Below, in pieces: positions 47,250-59,440 of a DNA stretch of 64,000 nucleotides. The stretch is taken from the NCBI RefSeq assembly GCF_029867415.1, contig NC_081185.1:38076766-38140765 (forward strand). The letters are read 5' to 3'. Numbering within the stretch: position 1 is the stretch's first letter; every line of letters begins with the position of its first letter. The position numbers and the translations under genes are program-made. The notes under the pieces were generated by a model. The model was not told where the DNA came from, did no database searches, and was given only the letters and a program-made list of their open reading frames with translations. The stretch comes from Vicia villosa (Eukaryota; Streptophyta; Magnoliopsida; Fabales; Fabaceae).

Positions 47250-47267
47250 TGGCGACTCTGCTGGGGA
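47250..47267 (+). other. Primer-binding site of element C (tRNA-Arg type)
   Basis: TGGCGACTCTGCTGGGGA, 4 nt after the LTR. Identical to the PBS of element B and the nested element. Confidence 0.88.
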
Positions 47268-49410
47268 TGCTTTCGATTAAAAGAGGGGTTACCTTAGAGT
47301 TTAGGATTCACTTTAATTGTTTGATTTGTCTGCTTTATATTTCAAAGGCTGTTATGGGTATTTACTTGTGTGAAAGATCCTAACCCGGATCTGAGAACCT
47401 TAGGTAAATGGCACGAGACCAAGGAGACTGCACAGCGTATACTGATGTGGTTGATCTGGTGGCCATCGTTAGTGTGACACATTGGTTTGTCCTGGTGTTC
47501 CTTGGGATCCGACTCGAGGAAACACTTGGCTGCTGCGTGGTGTCATTAAGCACTAATTTGCCCTAGAACCCTAGTTGAACTTGGCCTTGGCCTATTAGAA
47601 AGTAGCGAGATGGCTGGCTTTGGTTCCGACCGAAGTTGGTTGATACTTGAAGCTACACTCATATGGACTGGACTTTCAGGACCTTTTCGGTTGGCGATTC
47701 GATTGCCGAACTGAAATAAGCGCCTTCGAGAAAGGTCAATGATATGAGCTCCCTAGAACCCGATCTTTATATAGGACAGGTTGAACCAACTAAACTTCAG
47801 TGGGGAGGGTACTTACCTACGAACTTCACGCAAGCCTCTAAACCTAAGGGCACTTGTGTGACTTGTTTGCGTTTGCTACTAACCTTGTTTTCTCGCAGGT
47901 TTTGTTAAAAGACTTATGTGCCCTCACTATTCTATGTTGTGCCTAATGAGTTGCATTCGCATAACATACTAACATTTGTTTTCTTGCAGGTTTTGTCAAA
48001 AGACTTTTTTGCCCTTCCTACGCTGTGCTCAACGCATTGCACTCGCATAACATCATGACATCATAACATCATAACATAGCATGTTTACTAACCCTTTCAA
48101 GGATCTTAGGGATTTAGGGCGCACGATTTCAGGTACTCCTATCAAGGACTGAATTCCTATCAAGGGGCAAGAGGATTTATTTTCCTCTGGCCACACACCT
48201 TCCAATTCAGAGACTCAGTACCTATCGAGGGGCAAGAAGACTTATTTTCCTCTAGTCATGTATCTTCGAATTCAGAAGTATCCCGAATCAGAGGCGATGA
48301 CCCATTTGATATGGTGAGCTTGATTCTCAAAGATGGACGTTCAAAGACAAGAGTCGGAATTCTTCAAACAAATATGAGACCAAATCACTTTCCAATGTTG
48401 CTAACTAAATTCCTTAAAGATCCTTGAAAACATTTCATTTGCATTCATGACATCGCATATTTCTAACTGTGTTTTCAGGCTCCGCCTCGACAATCATTCC
48501 TCTCAGATATAATCGAGCTGGAAATTCATTCTGACAAGCCCTTTTACATTCCAAAACTTCGTCAAATAACTCATCGACTCTAACAAGCAAGCATTCTCTA
48601 TCAGATATGGTCTAATGTGCGACCCGTTCCGGTATTCCCTATCAGATATGGTCCAAGACATAGTCCAATGTATGACTCGTTCCGACACTCCTCTACAGAT
48701 ATGGTCTAAAGCATGACCCGTTCCGGTCTTCTCAATCAGATACACATTCCGGAAGCTCGAACCCCGGATACTCTGAATCTCTACACCAAGTGCCACAATA
48801 ACGATGCAAGCCAGATGCACCTAAGCGTCAATTCACCAAAATCCATATGTCGTCGGATCAGACATTACAACATTTGCTGAAGACCAGATTACTCTGAGGG
48901 ATTCTCCTAAGAATTCTAACACCTTCGCTCCTAGCTATAAGCTCAATGCGAGGTGCGCGTACCATTCTAACATTCCTGGACATTACAAAAAAACAATTGC
49001 TGGACATTGAAGAATAAGATCCAAGATCTGATCAATGAGGGAGAAACAAAATTCAACCCTCCTGAAAACTCATGTGGTGATCACCGCTACTATGCCTAGT
49101 CGTGACAAGATTGATTGACGTCTACACGGACAAACTTTTGGATCATTAGATCTACTTTCATGCGCAAATTTTATTCTGTTTGTCTAAACATTTGAATCAT
49201 GATAGACATTATCTGTTTTAGTAATTATCATCAGTGCATTGCATATGTTTGTCTTGAATTAATTATTTCGTTATCACTCATTTTTAATTATGTCTTTATT
49301 CTGCATATGTTCTGTGATATTCAACTCCTGCTAGGCTGTAAGCCTCTTAAGGGAGGATGACGAACACGACACCGCAACCTCATACAGTATGCTTTTGAAC
49401 GGACTATGCT

Positions 49411-49475
49411 GACGATGTACAGGCATTGTTTCAATTCCTAAACAGTGGAGATATAAGGATGTTAATCCCTCGTCA
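49411..49475 (+). other. Conserved 65-nt internal block (element C)
   Basis: GATGTACAGGCATTGTTTC through GATGTTAATCCCTCGTCA, shared with A, B and the nested element. Confidence 0.6.
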
Positions 49476-51388
49476 ACCCCGTTGAGCCTAAGAAGTAGAA
49501 GTTTCTTTCTTGTACTAATTAAAACCCTTAATCGTAACCTGGGGCAGGGTAGTTCTTAGTTAATTTGGCTGTGCATTCTATTTCAAGAGAATCGTTCAGT
49601 ACACCTTTCAACAAAGGTTTTAATCACAAACGTCCATCCGCACACATCAAATAAGTGTTGGAGATGTCAATCAAAAGACAACGATGGTTCATCAATCATC
49701 AAGCGAGGCAGTCAATATCTTTCAAAAAAGACGAAAAAAAATGAAAAAACATATACAAAGAAAAGCCTGCTAAGTCAAAAATCAAAAAGACGACTTAGGC
49801 AAAAATCAAGGCATCCCGCTGACTGTAAACTCAAAATAAACAGTTCAGGCAAAAGTTAGGGATATAAAAAAAAACGAAAAAAGAGAAGTCAATAAAATTC
49901 CTGAACAACACAATGTTGGGACTACCAAAAGGAAGAAGTGACTGCCATCTCAAAAGTTCTCTTTGCTTGTGAACCATCATCATTATCAAAGGTGCAAATC
50001 CAAAAGTCTCTTGGAACCTGAATGCATAAGTTTGAATTAACTGAGATTAGGACTGAAGAACATCACGAAGAAAGGGTGGGTACAATCAAATTTTGAGCCT
50101 TTATCTTTTTTTTCTTAAAACCGTGAACCGAGCCACGTTACAACCTTGGAAAGTCCTAACTGAAGCAGGGTTAGTTCGAAAGCATACTGTCACAACAAAG
50201 GTATCCTGACTCCTTAAGGTTTACCACAAATGCTGAGTTGACGCTTCGTTTTTACAAACATTACGCTTTTACAAACATTATGTTTTTGCATATCCAGTTT
50301 TAATGTTTTTCAAAAAAAAAAAACTCAAAGACAAACGTATGCATTGCATCTCATGAATTCATTATTAAACAAATTCTGCTACATAATTTCAAATGTTAGC
50401 ATCAGAATGAATTTGCACATGGTATAACTAATGACTGAAAGCTATCCCGACAGACAAGACTACTCCAAGAAACAATGTCTCCTACGAATACAAGGGGCAT
50501 GACACGTTTCGCTCAATCAATCTGGGGAAATCCAGTCAAGATTCAAAGAATCTCTCAAATGCCAAAAAGTCAAAGGCATACATCTCAAGTGGGTTTCAAA
50601 CTATTTCCCGATCAATCTGAGGCAACCAAGTCAAGATTCCGAGAATCTCTCAAAGAGACCTAAACAATCAGGGGCATGCACCCAAGGAGATCTGAAGCTA
50701 CTTCTCAGCCAACATAGGACAGTGTCTTGATCCTATGATTACTAGGGGCATGTCGCCCATAGGTCATATCTCATAAAGCCCTCGCAAGGCGAATCTTTCC
50801 AAAGAACCTACTAACTGGGGCAAATCTATACAAGTCCAGTTTGACATTTTGACCAATACTCAGTGGTGTGTCCTAATCAATACTCAAATCCAAGAATGGT
50901 AATAGCTATAATACTGGGGGCAACATTCAAGACACCCATGTCCCCCCACAGAGCCAGGTTCATAAAACCACATCCCCGCAGAGCCAGGTTCATAAAAACA
51001 CATCCCCAGCAGAGTTGACATCTTCAACACCACCGACACGTTGTTCTTCTCCAACATGGCTTACTAATATCTTTCATCCCCAGCCAGGATCCATCAAATT
51101 ACTGATCATCCCCAAGCAGAAATTATAAATCCCCAGCTGAGCATCTTCAAGACGAAATCAAACATCAAAAACACAAAGACCTGGAGATTTATTTTCTCGA
51201 CGAAGATAACATAAATCATATTCGCATACTACATGACACAAACATACATCGCATACATCACTGCATAACAAATCCATAACATACGAAGTTTCTCATTTAT
51301 TTTGAGATACTCATTACATAAACACATGCATCATGACATAAGAAAACTAACCTCTACTTTTCAGGATACTACTACCTCTATTTTCAAG

Positions 51389-52222
51389 TATTAAGTCGAC
51401 ACCTTTAACGGTTCCTTAATATATCAAGAGTTAAGTCGACACCTTTGACGGTTCCTTAACAACACACTTCAGATATAAGTCGATACCTTTGACGGTTCCT
51501 TATACAATCTATCTACATATCTGAGTCGATACCTTTGACGGTGCCTCAATGATATGCTTCAGAGTTAAGTCGACACCTTTGACGGTTCCTTAACGACACA
51601 CTTAAGATATAAGTCGACACCTTTGACGGTTCCTTATACAATCTATCTACATATCTGAGTCGATACCTTTGACGGTGCCTCAATGATATGCTTCAGATAT
51701 AAGTCGACACCTTTGACGGTTCCTTAACAACACACTTCAGATATAAGTCGATACCTTTGACGGTTCCTTATACAATCTATCTACATATCTGAGTCGATAC
51801 CTTTGACGGTGCCTCAATGATATGCTTCAGAGTTAAGTCGACACCTTTGACGGTTCCTTAACGACACACTTAAGATATAAGTCGACACCTTTGACGGTTC
51901 CTTATACAATCTATCTACATATCTGAGTCGATACCTTTGACGGTGCCTCAATGATATGCTTCAGAGTTAAGTCGATACCTTTGACGGTTCCTTAACAACC
52001 CACATCAAGAGTTAAGTCGACACCTTTGACGGTTCCTTAACGACATACTTCAGATATAAGTCGATACCTTTGACGGTTCCTTATACAATCTATCCGCATA
52101 TCTGAGTCGATACCTTTGACGGTGCCTCAACAATATGCTTCGAATTTAAGTCGATACCTTTGACGGTTCCTTAAATAACCCAACACAGACTTGAGTCGAC
52201 ACCTTTGACGGTTCCTCAACAT
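51389..52222. repeat. 45-bp hairpin array with a three-unit higher-order period (element C)
   Basis: About 19 monomers of about 45 bp around the core GTCGA(C/T)ACCTTTGACGGT. The flanking arms are complementary within each monomer and differ between monomers: TATTAAG/CTTAATA, GTTAAG/CTTAAC, TATAAG/CTTATA, TTTAAG/CTTAAA, TTGAG/CTCAA. The arms alternate in an order that gives a higher-order unit of about 140 bp. Confidence 0.9.
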
Positions 52223-52431
52223 TCAAACAAAAAAGAGAAGACGGCAAAAGCAGAAATTTCGCAACAATCCATACTCCAACAACTACCAGATGGCATCTAC
52301 AAGCCCATCTCCGACAAAAATCCCTACTGCAAATAGGGCAAATTTCTTGGTATTCTAGTGTTCAATCATCTTCCACCTTCAGATACCGACTGGCACACAA
52401 ACCACTCTACATCTTCAGGTTTAAGATAATT

Positions 52432-52444
52432 GAACAGGGGCAGC
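52432..52444 (+). other. Polypurine tract of element C
   Basis: GAACAGGGGCAGC directly before the 3' LTR. Identical to that of elements P and B. Confidence 0.85.
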
Positions 52445-54267
52445 TGTCATACCCCAAAATTTGCCCACATTATTTCTCCTATTCAAGTTTCAAATCCATA
52501 TGCAAAGCTCCTATACAAATTCTCCTATACAAAGTTCTGAACTAAGGGTTTGGTTCTTTCAAGGGAAAATCACTGAATCAATGGCTCAAGGTGGTTCCAT
52601 AGGGTCAGCAACATCCTCTTAACCCTGAAATCATCATTTGATCAAGGGTTGATCATGATGATACAAGGAAAGATCAGAAGAGTCAAAAGTCAAGAGTTAC
52701 TATTTTGGGCATGAACTAAAAAAAGTCAATCAAACTTTGAAAATTCACCAAATATTCATACTTCATCAGAAAAATTCCCACTAAATCTCATTGTAAAGGG
52801 AATTCATTCCTCTATCCAAGGGTCCAAGAATCAAAGCTTATAGGTCAATGGTTTAAGAGATATGGCTTCATACATTACAGGTCATTCTAAAAGACCGCAA
52901 AAAGGCATTTTTTTTCTCAAAAGCTCATAACTTGGACATGGCAGACTCAATCGAGGTGAAACCAAAAGGAGCTTTTAGAGGACTCTTTAAGCTTTCTAAA
53001 AAGTCCTATACCATTTCCATGTGATAAAAATTGAAGGATATACGAGGCTTAGAAGTTGGTCAATTCTCAAGAAAAACTCAAAAAACCTAATTGCACAATT
53101 TGGTGTTTTTGGACTAATGGGCCTAAAGAATGGATCCTAAACATGTTTATAGGCTTTATAAATGACCTTAAATTAATTATTTTATTTTTATCACATTTAT
53201 TTTATTTATTTGAATTTAAGTTCATTTAAATATTAATAAATCATGCAAAATATAAAATAATTAGTTTTAATCAAAGATTTGATCAATTTTAATCAATCAA
53301 GATGGTCCAAATAATCACATGGGAAAGTCTAAATTCGTGAAAAACATCATGGAAAAGATATCATGCAAGTTTGGAAAGATTTAGAATGAATTTAGAATCA
53401 AATATTTTCTTTTCCAATAACTCAAGGACCAAGCCCATTCATGACCTAATTCTCACACATAAATACACTCCACAATATCAAAATGAGGGGAGGACGAAAA
53501 TTAGGAGAAAAAGCTCTGCCACAAAAGCCTTTTCCGAGTTTCAAAGATCAAAGAAAATAGGGCACGAATCATAATCTTCTCCAGCAAGTTTCAACAGCTC
53601 TTAAGCATTCTATCTTGTCCATGAGTCTTCCAGGAACGCAACTCAACCATTAATGAAGCCCTAAGCGTACCAGAACGTGCCCCTCGAACTCCACCGGTTG
53701 GGTAACGTTTTTGAAATTCGAATTTATAATTCACACGTTTTTGATCGATGCCATGTGCTTATATTTGTTTGTATTGATGCTTAGAACATTTTAGTACTAT
53801 CGCTTGCGAGTTTTGACGCAGGAGTAAGGTATTGCCATCGTTAGGGCAACTCGGTTGTCTCTTTCGAAACTTACTCTACAGGTTTTTTCAGGGCAATTGG
53901 GCACCACCATCGGATTCACGGACCCCAAATTAGGGGGGTAGGGTAGTTTTGGTTCTTTTATTTTTGCTATTTTTCAGGCTGCAAAAAACACACCATCGGA
54001 GAAGATGGTGGTTTCAACCATTCACGGCGGCGTTGACCGGCCTGAAGATGGCGTGGCACGAAGGAGACCTGTGGTTGGTCCATTCAAAGTCCATGAACGC
54101 GCGCGCAGTAACCTGATTGGCTGGTCAACGAGTCAGATTCTCTCACCAATTCTGGTTGGTCAGTCAATAGTCCATGGGGCCCACGTCTGAGTTGAATTTG
54201 AAGCTGACGGTCAGGTTATGTTTTCTTATTTATTCGTTTTTGTCTGTTTAGTTATCAAACTAAACAT

Positions 54268-54336
54268 GCAGCGCACTTGGTAAAGAATGCTAATCCTCAT
54301 CCTCAAAGACCTGGGTTCGAACCACCCAGGCGTTTT
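54268..54336 (+). other. tRNA-like segment in 3' LTR of element C
   Basis: Identical to 45,401-45,469 in the 5' LTR. Confidence 0.55.
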
Positions 54337-55938
54337 GTTGTTTTTACATATTTCTTTGTTCTCAGATCATGTGCGAGTATGCTATAGGCCTCTATGGTGC
54401 GCCTTCGATCATCAGCAGCTAGATTCCTCCGTGACCTTAATCCAACGGCCACAAGAGCGCATGCACACCGTGGTACCTCAGCCATGCACCACACTGGATC
54501 AAAGCTAAGTAATTTTTAATTAATTATTTATCCTTTTATTACATTTTTTTATTATTTATTTTCTTTTCCTTTCTACCTTATTTATATTAATAAAATTATC
54601 TTAATTAAATATTTTATTTATTAAAATGACTATTTAACTTATTTAATCGAACGTTCGATTATTTTTTATGATATATATTAATTTAGTCACTTTACATGTT
54701 TAACCCATGACTTTAAACCCTGATTTTATTTTAACATGGTAACTAATCACTGTATTAACTGTTGAACCCTAAATAAGGGTTTACGAAGAAAATGCCCTAC
54801 ACTAAAAACCTTTTCTTTCCGCATTCCTTTTCAGGATTAATCAAAAATCTTCCGACTACGCGCCACGCCCTTCATAAAGCTAAGTTTTCTAATTTTTTCT
54901 GTTTAAATATTATTTTATTTTTATTTTATTTTATTTTATTTTGTTTTGCCTTTTAATAGGGTTTGCCTCGAATAGTCAATACACTCACTACTTTCTTTTT
55001 TTTCTGTCAACTCCTTAATGGTCAGAGTCAATGCTTCAGCCTTCAAGGCAAACCTCTGCCCATCAACTTTCATCAATCGAAGCTAAAGGTTTGTCAAGTT
55101 GCCAAAGCTACGAATGTTGGTAACCCTAAATTCTATCTCAGTTATTACTTATGTCAAACCCTATTAAGGGATCCGCTGGTTTCATTGTTCCCTTCCCCAT
55201 ATTATTATGTAATTGTTCCCTGGTTGTATTGTGTGGCCTTGAAGGCACTTAAAACTGTTATATTATTTTACTGCGTGGTTAGTAATATAGGGAGTGACAA
55301 GATTAATTAATCAAACGTTAGATCACTAACTATAAGATAAATATTATCTGAACATAACCACATGATTGGTACACACACTCACCTTTAGGGTAACCTCTTC
55401 TGTTGCCTTGTTGCCTGTTGCCTCTAATTGTACTAAATAGTCAAAGTCCCTCAATTCCGAGGATACCTAAAGCAAAACAACTGTTGCCCTAAGTTCATTA
55501 TCATCAATCTTGTCCCTCGATGTTGCCTTATAAAATGATTGTCCCAAATTGCTAAGGTATCCTCGCATGATGCCTAAGAAAATCAAATGACTATTATATC
55601 CTTCCCTTAGACTACCTGCCTTCTTTATGGCATGGGACAGTCTTATGGCGAATGATTATTCTCGATGACCCTTCACATCCAATTGAAAGACTTCCTGCCT
55701 TCTCATGGTATGGATAGATCCTTTCGTCTGAAAAGCTAAAAGAACGTTTTTTTCAAACTTAGGGTAGTTGCTACTAATTGCTTGCTCTAAAATTCAAACT
55801 CTTTTCCCACTCTTTTCAAATCAAATTCAAAAAGACTACGCTTATTTACAAGCTAAAGTTCTTCTTCGAAAATCTTTTCAAACAAATCAAACATTTTCAA
55901 AGTGAGCTAAGCAATTAAGAGCCCATGGATAACCATGG

Positions 55939-55971
55939 ATGCAAAGGGTGCCTTACACCTTCCCTTTGCAT
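55939..55971 (+). other. Conserved LTR hairpin, element C 3' LTR
   Basis: Identical to 47,066-47,098. Here it would lie near the 3' end of the transcript. Confidence 0.75.
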
Positions 55972-58609
55972 AAATTACCCCCCGAACTCAGATTTCTTTA
56001 AAAGGTTTTTTTCTGTTTCTTTTAGCCTTTCTGAATTTGTTTGGATAAAATAAAAGTCGGTGGCGACTCTTGCTTAACCGCGACATTTCGATTATAAAAG
56101 TCAGTTCACCGTATTATACATATACTTCGACATTTAGATTGAAGGGTATGCCCTTGATCTCCAGGATATGGAGGGCTATCTATGGTGTTCTATCCTTTTG
56201 AATTTGAATTCTTCCCATGTTTGACATGCCCCTGGTGCCGTTATTGCTTCGAGATGTGACCCAAGTCGATTGAACCTTAGGAAGAATGTCCCTAGTTAAT
56301 AGGATTTTCGCTTGTATGCCCCTGTAACCCTTGAAATTTTGCCCCTGTTTAGGAGAACCCCCTAGACGTGGTTCCCCCCATTCCAGAGTCTTTATTAGAA
56401 AGGATCGCCTTTAATTAACCCATTTCGAGATTTCCTCGATGCTAAGTGTATACCCGCAGATGACGTTGTACCATTTGAGAGGTAACTCCAATGCAATGTG
56501 TATGCAAGTTTTGAAATAAAAGTCCGTTATGAATTAGGACTGGATGATTTAGAAATGAATGCTTGAAGAAGCGTAGTGGTTGGAATAGTTTTAACAAACT
56601 TTTAGGAGTCAGTATAACAAATCCTGCTTAATATGCTTTCGTAGTTAACCTTGCCTCAATTAGGACTTTTAAATGTTGTAACTTGGCCTGGTTCATGTTT
56701 TAAGAAACAATGGATATAAGGCTCAAAGTTTATTTACCCCACCCCTTTCTCCTTGATGTTCTCCAAATCCTAAAAATTCGCCTAATCCAATGAATGTGCT
56801 TTGTTTGTAAGAGAAACGTTTCAGTTTTGACATTAAGCAGAAGCCTTAGTAGAGATCCAAGCACCGATGAAAAATGTTGTGAGGATCCAAGCATTGATGT
56901 GAAGCTTTGATGGTTTAGCAGTCACAAGATTATCCTTCGTATTTCGCCTTTGTTTTTATCCCTTATTTTTGCATGAACCAACTCCTTTGAGTTTGATCCA
57001 TCGGGATGCCCTAATTTTTGCCTAAGTCATTTTTGTTTTTCTTTCCTGAAATTTTTCGTTTTGACTTAACGGGCGTTTTTCTTTTGAAGGCTCCTTTTGA
57101 GATTTGATCCTCGGATATTGAATGTTGTGACTGCCATGTTGATTTGCAAGCTTCGACTTTGATACTTCCTCGATCTTGAATGATATATTGAGGAAGGAGA
57201 TGTTGTGAATGTTACCTCCATTGCTTCCTCAATCTTGGATGAACGCGAGGAAGATGTGCTTGAACCTTTGCTTGATCCTTATGCTTGAACCTTTGCTTGA
57301 ATCCTTGCTTGGGTCGACTGATTCTCTTGACAACCAAAATACGCCATTGAATTAATTGAAATCTACCCTGCCCCTGGTTGAAATCAAGGTTTTTTTGAAA
57401 AGTAGAAACAAACTCCAACTCCTGGCTCGAGGGGGTGACGAGGGATTAACATCCTTATATCTCCACTGTTTAGGGATTGAAACAATGCCTGTACATCGTT
57501 GGCTCGGTCTTACCTCGAAAGCATACGTCTAGCGAGATTTAGTTATTTGTATTCTTCATTCTCCCTTAAGTTCGTTAATAACCTTAAATTTGAAATAGAA
57601 TAGAATAGAAGCGTGCGAGTGAATCGATTCCAAAACCTGTGTAGTCATCCCATTAGATTTGCTAATCCGAAGGTACAACTTTTATCTTGAGTAACACTTA
57701 GCAATCGTAGGGATTGAAATTCTGAGCGTGGCAAAACCTATTGATCCTAGGGGTAATCTCCTTTGTAAATCCGTTGACCTTGTTTTACTCCTTAGTTCAT
57801 GGACTTGTAAAAGTAAGGGTAACCTCGAATTTTCCTTGGGCACATCAAACCTGTCGGGAACGAATTATTAGCGGTGGGTTTTCGTCGTATCGGAACTTCA
57901 TGAGTTTCCTTTGACTAAACCTCTTTTGCTTTTCCTAAGGATAGTATCACACCATTCGTAACCTTCAGAGTCTGTAGATTGATAGAGGAAACCCGTGACC
58001 CTTTTGCCCCTTGGTGTGGAGTTAACACAAGTCGCCTTCCCTCCATCGTAGTTATGCATTTTTGTTCAGGATATTGCCCCAGTTGGACTAATCCTTGCCC
58101 CAGGTTATCGTAGAGCGTCCTTGTAAGTTTGATATGTTCTAAGATGAACCCCTTTATGACTAGATACATCTTGAGTGTATCTATGAGGGAACTTCTTTAT
58201 TGAACTAATCCTTGCTCGATGACAACCTTTATTGTATTTATAATCCTATTATGACAAGGCATGGACATGCAGTTGGCGTGGTGAAAGACATCCTTTTTTT
58301 TTAGTAAGAATGAGATCATTCTCAATACTTTATCCTCCTTTCTCTATAGTTGATGATCCTCTTTCTTTGTGAGTCTCGGGAAATCAGCTAGCGGGGAAAG
58401 TGTGGATGCGGGCGAAGATGCGAATGTAAATGTATGAATGCATGAAAATGCAAATGCACAAGTATGCGAGAGACTCTTTTTTTTATATAACTTCGTGTAT
58501 GTAATGCAGACGTACGACGTATAATCCTAGGAATAGCCTTAGAGGCGACATTAGACCCTCGTGAAATCCTTGCAAGATAGATGTTATGACACGCCAATGG
58601 AAATCCCTT

Positions 58610-59440
58610 AAATTAGGGAGTATGCAGAAGGTAGCGGCTGGTGTCTGTTCAAGACAGTCACCAAGTCTCATGGCCATCGAGAGGCCGTTCAACATGTACC
58701 AATGAAGTTGTCCCTCGTGGGAAGGTTCTCTATGCGGAACACAACCTATATAAGGACGATATCGGAGGAAGTGAAATCCTTACAGGCTAGGTATGAAAGA
58801 CGTATAGATGGGAATCCAAACCCTACAAGTTAGAGGGTGGCGGAAACAAGCATGGAGTGACCGTTCAGGACAGTCACTAGATCTTATAGCCATCGAGAGG
58901 CCAATTGAACGCATGCTAATGAAGTTGTCCTTCGGGGAAGGACCCGTCGTTGTGAAAACACGTGGATGTAAAAGAAAATCCCTACAGGCTAGGGAGTACG
59001 TAGGAGTAAGCACGGGGTGACCGTTCAAGACAATCACTGGATCTCATGGCCATCGAGAGGCCAATCAATGTGCACTAATAAAGGTGTCCTTCGTGGGAAG
59101 GACGCAATTCTAGAAATGGAATCCCTACAGGCTAGGGAGTGCGTAGATGTAAGCACGAGGTGACCGTTCAAGACAACCACTAGATCGCATGGCCATCGAG
59201 AGGCCAATTGACATGCGTAAACGAAGATGTCCCTCGTGGGAAGGACACGTAGTTGTAAAATACAAAAAAGGAAACTCCCTACAGGTTAGGGAGTGCGTAG
59301 ATGCAAGCGTGGAGTGACTGTTCATGACAGTCACTAGGTCTCATGGCCATCGAGAGGCCAACCAACGTGCATAAATGAAGGTGTCCTTCGTGGGAAGGAC
59401 ATGGTCTTAGAAATAGAGTCCCTGTAGGCCAGGGAACGCG
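58610..59440. repeat. About 160-bp tandem array with multiple hairpins (element B)
   Basis: Counterpart of 13,370-14,200. The last units hold better-preserved stems than in A, for example GTGACTGT/ACAGTCAC at 59,313-59,333 and CTCCCTA/TAGGGAG at about 59,275. Confidence 0.88.

Larger units (their letters stand above)
47246..52444 (+). other. Interior of element C
   Basis: Non-coding. Includes the leader after the PBS, repeats built on GATATGGTCTAATGTGCGAC (48,590-48,720), the conserved 65-nt block (49,411-49,475), motifs CTTAGGCAAAAATCAAGG and CAGGCAAAAGTTAGGG (49,795-49,865) that in full-length Ogre/Tat elements follow integrase, three CATCCCC(A/G)CAGAG repeats (50,938-51,010) and a large array at 51,389-52,222. 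Confidence 0.75.
43578..56118 (+). mobile_element. Ogre-like element C, complete ends, non-coding interior
   Basis: 12,541 bp. LTRs lie at 43,578-47,245 (3,668 bp) and 52,445-56,118 (3,674 bp; the 6-bp difference is a 5-bp and a 1-bp indel). About four base differences were seen. Target duplication CATAT is at 43,573-43,577 and 56,119-56,123; element A has the unfilled site at 6,149-6,153. PBS is 47,250-47,267 and the polypurine tract 52,432-52,444. The 5.2 kb interior has no gag, protease or pol; the longest ORF is about 105 codons and not protein-like. It still moved recently, so helper proteins acted in trans. Confidence 0.94.
52445..56118 (+). repeat. 3' LTR of element C
   Basis: Partner of 43,578-47,245. 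Its last bases read GTATTATA instead of GTATTACA, a C-to-T change in the terminal CA dinucleotide after integration. Confidence 0.94.

Noticed and set aside
51389..52222. CRISPR-like regular repeat pattern
   Set aside because: Repeats and spacers are both repeated, the DNA is a plant retrotransposon, and no cas genes are present. It is a tandem array.
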